A stretch of 64,000 nucleotides of DNA, from positions 5,091,501-5,155,500 of the forward strand of contig NC_063984.1 in NCBI RefSeq assembly GCF_932276165.1, in the 5' to 3' direction. Positions 46,971 to 57,363 of this stretch are shown here, in pieces (within the stretch, counting starts at the first letter, position 1; each line of letters begins with the position of its first letter). The position numbers and the translations under genes are program-made. This stretch comes from Plutella xylostella. Lineage: Eukaryota; Arthropoda; Insecta; Lepidoptera; Plutellidae. The notes beneath the pieces were generated by a model. That model did no database searches and was not told the DNA's origin. It saw only the letters and a program-made list of their open reading frames with translations.

Positions 46971-49900
46971 TTAATAAATTACATTGTAAGTTACCCTATT
47001 CCTAAATGATTGAATTTCTTCACTGGTCAGGCTGTCGTTCTCACTCAAGTCTAATTCTTGTAACTGCAATATTGGGAATCCTTTCAGAGTTGATAATTTA
47101 TTATTCTTCAAATTTAGTACCTGAAAGATAAATTCAGAAAAAAATATTATATTTACTGCGTTGTGTGTAACAAACTAATTCAAAAGCTGTGTATGAAGCG
47201 ATTTTAAAAAATCTTTCCCGTTTTACAAAGCTTTCTTAAATTTTATTTTTTATTTCCCGTTTTATAGACTTTTTACTATGAAGATTTATATTTTTTTTCG
47301 AGAATTTTGACATTCTGCACAGGTGGGCTTATAGTCGTTTGCAATAGAATCCAACAATCATGTAAACAAACCAAATTGTCACGATTACTCCGTAATCACA
47401 TACATTTGACGAGCAATTATGAACATAGTCTGATTTCAACGAACGCACCATTGTTTTCACATTATCTTCAACACGGTTTAACTTGTATTTATAAGTTAAA
47501 TTTGTTAAAACATTTGCAACGTAAAAATTTCGAAGTATTTGACAAGCTGTCATCTTAGTTTTTTACTCATCGAACTCTATAAGTCATTGAAAAGTTAGTG
47601 TTGTTCGTAATGTGAGGTTATCTTTTATTTTTAATTTAATAAATTATTTTAATTTAATATTATTTGAATACAATAAATTTTTTTTTTCAAGAGCTTAAGG
47701 AAGAAATGAAAAAGCTCGACGGCATTTTAGACACGGCAAGCGATGACACAGTGGTTCCATTTATAATTACGGTCACCGGCGACACTTCTGATAGTGATGA
47801 TGACGAAGACGAAGATTTAAATTTGTTTTAATAAACACTTTTTATGTATAATCAGTTTTATTTTATAGTCTATGGCTTATATATTTAATCTAATTAGAAC
47901 ACTATGACATCACTATGGGCATAAACAATACGCTGTCAATGTCAGCCCGCCATATTTGTTTACATGATTGTTGGATTCTATTGCAAACGATTATACATAA
48001 TAATATAACGAACATGCTGTACACGTTGGTTTCAGCTTAGTATAGCCTTTTTGCAACACCCTGTATATTGCACATAGGTACACAGTTGAATCGGAACATT
48101 ATCTTACCTTGCAGTGTTGCAAAACTACCAGCGATGGCAGAACGCGGGATGTCAAGTTCTGATTGCTCAAATCTACGGTCTCACAATAACTAAAGTATTG
48201 CAGGTGTGGCAGACAGGCAATCTTCTCACTCAATGTAATTTTGAGATTAACATCAACATTTTCATCATATTTTTCACTGAGAACATTCTCAATATTCCAT
48301 TTGGTTATTAAATCATCATAATATCCTGCTCGTAACGTATCAATCGTTTTCAGTAACTGTAATTTGGTTATAGTTTCGTCGTGATGTTGCTTAGGATCTA
48401 TGCAATGTAGAAATATGGTTGTCGTCAACAGGGTCCCTGAAAAACACAAAAGGAGAGGTTAACCACAATTTATTTTTATATTATGTACACGAAGAACAAC
48501 TATCAAGAAGGATCAACTATCACGTTGATCCTCGCACTTTTAAGAAGAAAGTCTGTCGTTAAATTGGTCTATAATACTACAGCCAGACACGCTTGATACA
48601 TGTAATTAATCTCGTGGACAAAGAAGTGGTTCTTACAAGAAGTACCTACATGGTTATAAGATTTTAGATTGTGTTAATAATAACTCACACTTGCTGTCCG
48701 GCTCGAAGTCAAGCAGTTGCCGGCATGAATCCAACTGCTTTTTTAGTTCATCTATGACTGGTTTGGAATATTGCCTTTGGAAACTAATTTTAGACTTGCC
48801 AATATAGGTAGATCCATCGAGCCTCTTACATGACAGAACCTGTGTTTCATTGTTGTCATCTTCAAACAGAAGCTGTAAGTAATAGTAGGTAGATATTTAT
48901 AGACCTTACTGAGGGGGATTTACTCAATCCATTTTGCAATTTACAGATTATAATAAACAATATAGCAATTAAATATCATACCTTAACATCTAGGTCATCA
49001 GTTATAGCGTTATGAATATCATATATCCATAAATTATCAAAATTGTTTCCAGTGCAGGATGTCCATTCGCCATCTACACAAGTATCGTTAAACATTATCT
49101 TTATCTTGCTCTGAACAAAGTCTTTGGACACATTTTTGTTCATCGCTACTGTTGTCTTCTTTGGAGAAACTCTGCAGACAACCACTTGAGTGGCTTCTTT
49201 TACAGCTCCTGAAATATTGCATATACATTTAGATAAATAAATTAGTTGCTAAGCTATGCGAGGTTGTTAGGTGTTAAAATATCGTTCCTGCAGCGGCCAT
49301 CAGGCAGGAGTAGTCTGTTTAACGTTATTGTTTTTTTACATGAATTTCCGAATACCTAATAATGGCCACCGGCGCAATATAGGGGCAAGGCAGACCCAGA
49401 TTCGACTTACAGGTCCTATTACAAAAGTTGTTTAAAATGACCTCCTGAGTCACCCCCTTTCGGCTTGGTGTACCCTAAGAAACCTTTTTGTATAAATGTC
49501 TGTTTGTCTGTACCTACATACTACTACTACTACTACTTATACCACTTTTGCAACACCCTCTATAATGGGGAGAAAAACATAAAGATAATTACAGATGGCG
49601 CCTTAGGCGACTGTGTCCCCATTTTTCTCCCCAAGAATGTAATAGGTCAGAACCTGAAATGCACACTCGATTGTGCTGCCAAAGTTTCACTTGAATTTCA
49701 TCCCCATTAGATGAATGAGTAGATGACATACCTAGCAGCCAGCGCTGGTAGAACCAGGCGCTGGTGTCGTCGGGGTCGGTGAAGGCGGCGCTCTGCACCA
49801 GCTCCAGCTCGTGTCGGTGGTGGCTGTCCTCGATGGGGCGCCCCGCTGGAACCGAAAACATTTATAAATGTTAGTATGCAGACATGATGAAAAGTTTATA

Positions 49901-51893
49901 GAAGACTTTGCACTACTGCGTAATGAAAAATTAATTATAGAGCTTCCACTACGTTATTGTATTTTAGACGTTTCCTTATGTCTGGGAAGTTAAGTTGGTT
50001 TTCCTTTGCAGTCATCAAATATGTATGGGATTTCGAATGTCAAAAAACCAATAATATAATGGACAGAGTATAAGTGCATGCATTGCACTTTAGGCTGCTG
50101 CTCCGATTTTTTAACAGAGGATTTTTTCCTCAGTTTTAATGTTACCTCATGTGCACAATTAGTTTCAAATGTAACTACTACATAACCAATAATATCTTAA
50201 AATGAATTATCAGCCTTATCAAATTAGGCCTAGCAGCCTCACTTTCTAAAATGATTACCTAAATTTACCTTCTAAATCAGGATACAATTCTACTAGCATC
50301 TTGCTTCTGTAGTGCCAAGCAGAGTAGTTTGAAAAGTTCTCATACAATTTTTCTGTTGTGAAATCAAACTCGTCCTTTAGTGGTGGCTTGTACTGTTGCA
50401 CCACAAACCTCCTGTAGTCCCAAGTGTGAACTGAAAAAGAAAAAAAACGATTAATTTAACAGAAGTTTTCAAAAAGTGGGCAAAGGAAAAAAAGCTATGC
50501 TTGGTGTATCTCTGAAGAACCATTACCAGAAATGAGGTAAGAGGCTTTTTTTTAAGTAACTTGGGAAGATTTTTATATCAGTTTTACTTACAGTTCCTTT
50601 CGTCTAATTTGAGATACTTGTCACATAGCGCAAGTTCTTTCCTCCAGTCCGGGTCACACCTGCTAGTGAGCACCCACTCTCTATGGTGCCAGGCGCAGTA
50701 AGACTTTGGATTCACTTTCAGACAATATTCAGTTAAATTCAATTCCCCATCAAAAGACTTTGACAACTCCTCAGCATTTTCTTCAGTTTTTCTGTAAATT
50801 TATTTACAAGCTTTTTTATTTGACAGATCTCATGATGATTTTCTGAAATCTGTTTATGAGAAAATGAATTTGCAGTTTTTTATTAATTTAAATTTACATT
50901 AATTTGAATTTTATTCAAATGTTTTTAACTATAATTCTATCTAATTGGTATATTTTTTATTTAACTTACTTAAAAATATTTAAGATATCTCTTCTTATGT
51001 TCCACAGTGTATAAATGTCTGGGTTAGCTACTAGCACCTGGCCAGTAATTTCTAACAGCTCCTTATCCAGCTCAGAGTCACTTCTCTGAAAGGAAATAAT
51101 AATAAATAACAGTGAATCTAATACAGCTTTACAAATAGGTGGTGGGTATAGTCCCTTCCATGGAATAGTGGGCACCAACACAGTATGAACATATTAATTA
51201 TGATGTGTCCTTGGTATTCCTCTAACTAAAACATAGATTATGAGCAGGGGAAGAAACATTGTAGTGGTTAGTTTTGACTCTGTTGAGTTTTATGTATTTT
51301 ATAGATCTTAAAATGTTATATTTAAAATACCTTAAACTTGTAGACGACCGAATGGCGTAGTGGTTAGTGACCCTGACTACTGAGCCGATGGTCCCGGGTT
51401 CGATTCCCGGCTGGGGCAGATATTTGTTTAAACACAGATATTTGTTCTCAGGTCTTGGATGTGCCCGTAAAATGGCAATAGGCCCGCCCCCTATTACATT
51501 GGGACTAACATACACTCTGGCGAAAAGTGGGTGCAGCAATGCACCTCTGCCTACCCCGCAAGGGAGTACATTAGTACAAGGCGTGAGTGCGTGTTTTTTT
51601 TTTTTTTAAACTTGTAAAGATTTAATCAGTTTATCGATGTTTGGAATTTTATCATCTAAAGCTGCCTACAGTGACTAAGAATTATATTTTCATACCTTTT
51701 GCTGTATTTTTTTCATTGCATGTTTAAATATTTTCAGTTTCTCTTGACGTTCCTTTTCCTTTCGTGCCTTTTCTTCTTCCGATGTACGAACTTTAACTCT
51801 TCCGTGCTGAAATTTAAAACCGAATTCATTAAGTAAATTTTATTTTTATAAATCATTCATTTATTTTTTTACTAAGTAACTATTACTTACCAT
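46971..51893 (-). CDS. RabGGTa: Rab geranylgeranyltransferase alpha subunit, ten coding exons
   Basis: Coding exons in transcript order are 51893-51891 (ATG only), 51806-51696, 51085-50970, 50791-50592, 50430-50269, 49845-49732, 49208-48982, 48872-48689, 48436-48108 and 47120-46971. All phases agree, giving 531 residues. The start MHGRVKVRTSEEE is typical. Prenyltransferase-alpha helical repeats appear as NPDIYTLWNIRRD, NPKSYCAWHHREWVL, DERNFHTWDYRRFVV, NYSAWHYRSKML and DTSAWFYQRWLL. A central domain follows, then a C-terminal leucine-rich repeat region (VLNLKNNKLSTLKGFP, LQELDLSEND). The alpha/beta dimer attaches geranylgeranyl groups to Rab C-terminal cysteines with the Rab escort protein. 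Three introns or spacers hold repeats. Minus-strand poly-A signal at 46916-46921. Confidence 0.95.
47335..47990. mobile_element. DNA transposon with 36-bp TIRs in RabGGTA intron 9
   Basis: Arms 47335-47370 (TCGTTTGCAATAGAATCCAA...) and 47955-47990 are exact complements. TTATA occurs at both borders. Inside, the plus strand has a short coding-like 3' end around 47690-47831 with KEEMKKLDGILDTA and a strongly acidic tail DSDDDEDEDLNLF before a TAA. The element appears to sit within a copy of the dispersed GTTGCAAAAG repeat (flanks 47190-47334 and 48030-48060). Confidence 0.75.
49420..49565. repeat. copy of the dispersed GTTGCAAAAG repeat
   Basis: TGAGTCACCCCCTTTCGGCT at about 49447 and ACTTTTGCAACACCCTCTAT at about 49543 match the ends of the family seen at 14336 and 39330; the middle differs. 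Confidence 0.5.
51343..51605 (+). mobile_element. tRNA-derived SINE in RabGGTA intron 2
   Basis: The duplication TTAAACTTGTA lies at 51332-51342 and 51606-51616. The tRNA-like head has an A box TGGCGTAGTGG (51353-51363) and a B box GGTTCGATTCC (51397-51407). The body matches the copy at 15424-15688, and it ends in a T-run. It lies opposite to the host gene's direction. Confidence 0.92.
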
Positions 51894-52544
51894 TTTCGGA
51901 ATGTATATTTCTTTTTTGTATTAAGATATACTATCTATATTGTTAAAACTCAACAGTAACTCGGTGCTATTAACGAATTTACTTTAAAATGAACCTTAAT
52001 TTTTAATATTTTTATTAAAAATAATTAAAATTATAAATTACAAAGGTAGGGGAAAGGGAGACAAGCAGGGGGGGGTCACTGCCTTAATGGCTGAACTTTT
52101 AGTAGAAGGTAGCGCCATCTCTTTATATTACTCTTATTACCAAAAAAGATGTAAGATGGCGTTATGAACAAGACCATAGAACAATAACAAGACACATAGA
52201 TAAGTAGTATTTGAATGTCAACATTGTCATGATCTATGGCTATTATGAAGAAATTGCGTGTCAGTGTCAGTTCAGTTGTCTTACAATGTCTCGCAAATAA
52301 CATTTTTGTAATAAAAGCCTATACTCTCGGTATACTTATCGTTATTTATAAATTTTAAATACCTACAAATAAAAATAAACATGGTGTGTTAAGAAAAAGC
52401 ATCTTTATCCACAAAAAGTGTTTTTATGAAATTCTTGTGACCTGACAGATTCCATATGGATCCAGGTTCCATGTGGTTCCACGGCACTGGCAAAGAGCGA
52501 TCGACATCTTCATATCCGCTGAAGATTAAAATACTATGTGTACC

Positions 52545-52790
52545 AAACTGATAAATGTCGTCAAAGATTTGCCTCGCGAGGATAAATGATGCACTATTGG
52601 ACGAAATGACTTTATCACCACAAGTGACAAGATTTGCTTCTCTTGGGAAACATAAACTAGCAAAACATGAAGTGGTTTTCATGGTGAAAGGAATAAAAAA
52701 GGAATACACACACCCACTCGCATATTATTTTACAAGTGACATGAACAAAACTGAACTGAAACATTGTTATATGCGAGGTAATAAAGAATT
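52545..52790 (+). pseudogene. P-element / THAP9-like transposase remnant
   Basis: The frame DALLDEMTLSPQVTRFASLG, followed by HEVVFMVKGIKKEYTHPLAY and YFTSDMNKTELK, matches the core of P-type transposases, where a DEM motif holds the first catalytic aspartate and VFMVRG...PVAYYF follows. Only this piece is recognisable; no THAP zinc finger and no downstream part were found. An overlapping minus-strand frame (52709-52389) has no family resemblance. Confidence 0.6.
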
Positions 52791-52938
52791 ATATAATAAT
52801 TTGTTTTTTATTTATTGTTGCATGTAGGTAGGTACATAAATAGATTGAACTTACATTTAGCTAATAAATGTAATAACTGTTGTGTGGTGTAACTACGTTA
52901 AGGCAAATATGTCTTATATCTTTATAGATTGAAGTTAA

Positions 52939-53060
52939 TAGCCGGATCCCCACCAGACGATCCAACGCGATCCGATCGCGCGATCCACGAATTCTTACAT
53001 ACTAAACTTCTTGGATCGGGCGATCGGATCGCATTGGATCGTTTGGTGGAGATCCGGCTA
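52939..53060. mobile_element. MITE flanked by TTAA (piggyBac-type)
   Basis: TTAA at 52935-52938 and 53061-53064 flanks imperfect inverted arms: TAGCCGGATCCCCACCAGAC at the left and, in reverse, TAGCCGGATCTCCACCAAAC at the right. Arms continue with repeated GATCC/CGATC words. The whole 122 bp can fold into a hairpin. Confidence 0.85.
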
Positions 53061-53088
53061 TTAACTTGTGATAACAATATCTATATAT

Positions 53089-53120
53089 ATACAGGGTGTC
53101 CCAACAGGGCACCCTGTATG
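53089..53120. repeat. short palindrome TACAGGGTG...CACCCTGTA
   Basis: TACAGGGTGTCCCAACAGGG is followed by CACCCTGTA, an inverted repeat next to an (AT)n tract. ACAGGGTGTCCC is a frequent end motif of insect transposable elements. Confidence 0.6.
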
Positions 53121-53344
53121 TATGTACAATGAGGCTGAGAAATATAAAGAGATGGCGTGGCGCTGTTCAGTATGACGTATAGAGTATGACAAAAAACTCC
53201 TCGAGATGCCACTCTTTTCAGAATTGTTTATTTTTTCTCTATGGAGACAAGGAGCTGTCAGTGTCAGGCCAGCAGATGTCAGTTGACAATGACAAGACAA
53301 GACATGACATAGAGTATTTCCATAGATAAAGATACCGTCACATT

Positions 53345-53900
53345 ATCGGACGCGGCTGTCAGCCGCGACTGATAAGTGTGCACGGTCTTTCGGGACGGTT
53401 CGTGCCAGCCCCCGTATTTTGTAACTTTTTGAGAGTTAGCAACCGGTGATAATTGGTATCAACTTAGAAACTTATTAACCGAAAACACCAAAAATCTTAG
53501 TGAAAGAAATATGCAAGAAGCCTACCAATATATCCTTACATTCAACATAAACGTTTGTGAAATCAGATAAGTCAGTAAAAAGTTATTAATTAATAATGTT
53601 CTAAGTTGTCAGCCGTTTTATACCAACCAACCCCACTCGGAGTTACATAATACGGGGGCAGATCGCTCTCGGACGTCTGAAGACCCGTACAGACAAGCCC
53701 AACGAAGGCCAACGAACGAATTTCGTTGGCCTTCGTTGCTGCAATCTGCCCTGTATTATGTATGATAAAATCCATCGTTGGGATAACCGTTGGCGTTCGT
53801 TGGCCCGGTGTGTACGCAGCTTTAAAGCTGAAGGTCAGCCCAAGGTTACGTCCGCGACTTACGTCCGATAGTTTGAACAGCGTAGCGTCCCAAAAGATGT
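53345..53900. mobile_element. MITE related to 43095-43470, split by two younger insertions
   Basis: The blocks ATCGGACGCGGCTGTCAGCC, GATAAGTGTGCACGGTCTTT, GATCGCTCTCGGACGTCTGAA and AAGCTGAAGGTCAGC...CGACTTACGTCCGATAG are the inverse of 43340-43460. They are separated by one insert at about 53408-53658, whose ends are CCCCCGTATTTTGTAACT and its near-complement AGTTACATAATACGGGGG, and a second at about 53682-53817, which contains AACGAAGGCCAACGAACG/CGTTGGCCTTCGTT palindromes. Confidence 0.7.
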
Positions 53901-53966
53901 GCACATTTATTTTATCTGACATCCACGTATTAGCCAAAACTGCAATGCATGTGTGGTGACTAGGTA

Positions 53967-54950
53967 CAGTGAAACTATAAAGTCCTGAAATTAAATGAGG
54001 GCACTGCTATCTTTCATGTAGCAACCCTATATAGCGAAACATAACTGACTTTGATACTTGAAATTTTGCCTGTTAACTTCCTACCTATTTATGTATTTAA
54101 AAAAACAACAGACCATCCACAAAAAAAGCTCTTATTTATACAAGCTAGAAGGTGTTAATATGAAGGCTAATAGTGAAACCATTAAATATTTATTTAGATA
54201 AGTAACGTTATTACAACTGTATAAAAAAACTGGATCTGACGAAGGGCACACATAGTAAAGACATCAATTTCTCTTTTTGGACGGCCAGTTCTGTTTCTTC
54301 CAGGAGCTAGAAATATTCCATATTTTGCCCTCTTTGGCACGCTGCCGCTGGTCCGATATAACTATAAAATAAAATAAAAAAATCTTTTTGAGTTACACAA
54401 TGCCCCCCAAATTCACACAATGTGAATTTAGTAAGTAAACAAACATATATCTTCAAGTATCAAAATGTTAAGGTTTAACTCAACTGAAACCAGATGAAAC
54501 CTACAATCAGTGGTATGTAAACAATGTTCGACTTGGGCTCTAAACCTAGGTTTATCGATAAATGAAGCGTTGGTACTAATTAAAAATGAGTTACTACAAT
54601 TTGTACAATGCTACATACCCGTCATAGACGCTGTACGAGCGTAAACATCCTCCAAATTCGACAAAATGTGTCCAGCTTGATGTTCCGCTAAACATTGTAT
54701 AAAAACTCGATAAATAACTTCCCTAGCTTGACTAAGAATATTTTTCTTCATCTTCCTAATTGCAACCAAGCGTAACTTGTTGCTTTTATCTAGATTATCC
54801 TTAAAATTAATAAGAAAATTCAAAAAAACAGCCAACCGCCTATTGACATAAACAATTGTTATGACTTTTATGTTTCTTTTCTAATGGTGCCAGGCTCCTG
54901 AAAATTTTAGTTCCTCAAACATTAATTTCAGGACTTTATAGTTTCACTGT
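53967..54950 (-). mobile_element. Tc1/mariner-type element, internally deleted
   Basis: Terminal repeats CAGTGAAACTATAAAGTCCT (left) and its exact complement (right) extend about 28 bp and are flanked by TA (53965-53966, 54951-54952). The minus strand carries a transposase N-terminal piece in two parts (54835 to about 54619, and about 54365 to 54250) but no DDE catalytic core. Confidence 0.85.
54250..54835 (-). pseudogene. N-terminal fragment of the element's DNA-binding/transposase protein
   Basis: The first part is a helical basic segment (LRLVAIRKMKKNILSQAREV, ending ARTASMTG) up to a GTATGT donor-like site. The second, after TTTTATAG, reads ISDQRQRAKEGKIW and then, in another frame, APGRNRTGRPKREIDVFTM and CALRQ, resembling the helix-turn-helix and linker of insect Tc1/mariner-like proteins (SPGKKR...). 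The frame change shows it is broken. Confidence 0.55.
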
Positions 54951-55114
54951 ATATTCGCTAAAAAATACAGCAAACAACCATTAACAAATACGAATAGCCA
55001 AGTGTGGTGCCAGCATGAAATTTACAAATTCCAACAAATCCATACGTGTATGGCTGGCTTTTTATGCAGAGTACAACATGCATGTTGCATGACATTGACG
55101 GCAGCACCAACAAC

Positions 55115-56265
55115 CATGGAAGTAATAATACAACAGGAATGCGCACTCGCCAAAATGATGCAAACAAAAATAGACCTAACGAATTCACCTTAAGATTTAT
55201 ATTTGAAGTGAAAGAGGCCGCGAGCCGATAGAGAGGGTTACCACAGAGCCCTTCCTCTCTTTCTAACAATTGCCAGGATTTAGTTGTGTAAACTTTAGTA
55301 GATTTTGTACGATGAGAGCTATGTAAAAAAAATATTAAATTAACTCATAGACTACTGTATATCATATCATTTTCAAAAACAAATTTATAATAAATCATTA
55401 TAAACATGTAATTGTAATGGAATATTTGGTATTTGTATGAATAACAATTTCATAAAAAATATTGGTAGTTTTTCTAAATACTTTACGACAAGACCGAAGT
55501 TGTCAAGATGACGGATGACGTTTATACTGTTGTGAGAGACGTTATGGTTAGGGTGACCATTTATTCGTACTTTTGAATCACTTTCCATTAATTAGGACCT
55601 GTTTCATTCAACTTTTTGTTTCATTTTATACCTAAGTATCATTAGGTATTATTGTGGCTGTTATCTTATAAGGCTGGTAAAGAGTTATGAGCTGTTGATT
55701 TTTTTGGTGATAGATATGAGTATTATAAGATAGAATAGAATAGTAACGCGTAAATAAAGAAGATCCAATAAATACATTGTATTATACTTATTATAAAAAT
55801 GTGTGTTGTTTGATTTCGCTCATATTTATTATTTACGTCAATCCTAACTCTCTAATTAAAACCAGTCCATCTTAGTAGAATTTGGTAAAAAGACAGATTG
55901 TTGTTGCTAGTTCAAACCTTAGGAATATCTAATTGATATGGAAAAAAAACATATCAATATAACATTGCAGTTGGCGCTGCAACAACATATCTATACAAAT
56001 TTTACCTTCTCCCCATTTGTTTACTCAATTGTCATATCACCAAAATACATTCGTACTTACATTGCAATCGAATTATTCGAATAATAGGTAACTTTGAGAC
56101 CATCGACACCTATTTTCGACATGATAGATTAGAAGTGATGTCTCATGAATTACCTAAAATTATGGTCACCAAAAATAGAAAGTGATGGAGGGCTCCGTGC
56201 TGACTATCTCTGTCGGCTCGTTTTTTTGGTTCAGTGCGCATTCCTGTTGTATTATTACTTCCATG
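55115..56265. repeat. 33-bp perfect inverted repeat 1.1 kb apart
   Basis: 55115-55147 (starts CATGGAAGTAATAATACAAC) is the exact complement of 56233-56265. Weaker matching continues inward and includes a CGAGCCGA word followed by an AGAG/GAGCCC stretch, so these are two copies of one repeat in opposite directions. Between them the DNA has no gene. Confidence 0.8.
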
Positions 56266-56566
56266 CCAACAACTAAACAAAATCAATATAATCTGTGTGT
56301 GACGTGTGTGCATAGAGAAAATAACACTATGTCAACTATGTGTGTGTGTGTGTGTAAGTAGGCTGGCGCTGATATCATCGTGTGACTGATAGCTCTATTC
56401 TCAGAATAATTAATGTACTCTGTGTAAGTAGGTAAAGGCGAGGCTGGCAGGCCGTCCGATTAACCGTGAACAAATCAACAATAAATAACTTGAAGACGCT
56501 TAGTATTAATTTAATTAAGAATTCGTGTTTTGGTCATTAATTAATTAACCTAACAAGAATCGCTAA

Positions 56567-57363
56567 ATGGCTGTCGTCAAAACCCCTGTTCTGAAAGTGA
56601 TACTGTGTGGTGAATATGGTGTTGGAAAGAGCTCAATATTCCGCCGATTTATCAACAACACCTTTGTCCCTACTGTTGACAGACGGGCAACTTTAGGATT
56701 AGATCACTTTGATAAAGTTTACCATGTGGGCGACAAGGACGTTAAGGTGCGTGTGTGTTTTTTAAACTTATTCAACTTGCATCATGGTTCATTGTTTAGT
56801 ACAGTGTCTTTATTAAACTATATTTCTTTTTCAGTTGCAACTATGGGACACAGGTGGTATGGAGAGGATCGCCTCTGTTACATCAAGCTATTACAAGTTT
56901 GCTGAAGCAGCTATCTTAGTATTTTCCCTGGATAATTCTTCATCATTCCACATTCTATCCCAACACCTACTGGACATTGTCACTTATGCTGAGAATGCCA
57001 AAATATATTTATGTGGTAACAAAGCCGATTTGGAGGGATTAACACCACAGGTGACTGATGCTGACATTGAAACTTTTTGGTGAGTTCACAACAATTTAAT
57101 CCACTCATTATTTTTATCTTATTTGGCATTGCAATACACAACTTACCATCTAATTTCGTTTTAGTGAACAATGCCACAATTTGATCAGCACCACATACAA
57201 GACCTCCTGCAAGTCAGGGAAGGGCATTGAAGACATGTTCTCCGACATTGCCATGCAGCTGGTGGACTCCAACCGCTCCAGGATAGAGCTGCAGACTCTA
57301 GATCATGACAGCTTCAAGATATCAAACCCTGAGCCGGCAGAGGAACCACCCTGTAGTTGCTGA
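56567..57363 (+). CDS. Rab-like small GTPase, three exons
   Basis: Exons 56567-56746, 56835-57079 and 57165-57363 join in phase to 207 residues. Ras-fold motifs: P-loop GEYGVGKSS (residues 15-23), G3 WDTGGME (64-70), G4 NKAD (122-125) and G5-like TSCKSGKG. The C-terminus PCSC fits double geranylgeranylation of Rabs. The usual G3 sequence is WDTAGQE; here the catalytic glutamine position is methionine and the alanine is glycine, so intrinsic GTP hydrolysis is probably low. Drosophila has several atypical RabX proteins; which one this matches I cannot say. Rabs act on vesicle membranes. The 3' UTR may run to AATAAA at 58370. Confidence 0.9.

Noticed and set aside
47329..47558. Opposing frames of 74 and 83 residues
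   Set aside because: They run out of the transposon's terminal repeat and have no recognisable domain.
52389..52709. Minus-strand 106-residue frame
   Set aside because: It overlaps the P-type transposase remnant in antisense and shows no family resemblance of its own.
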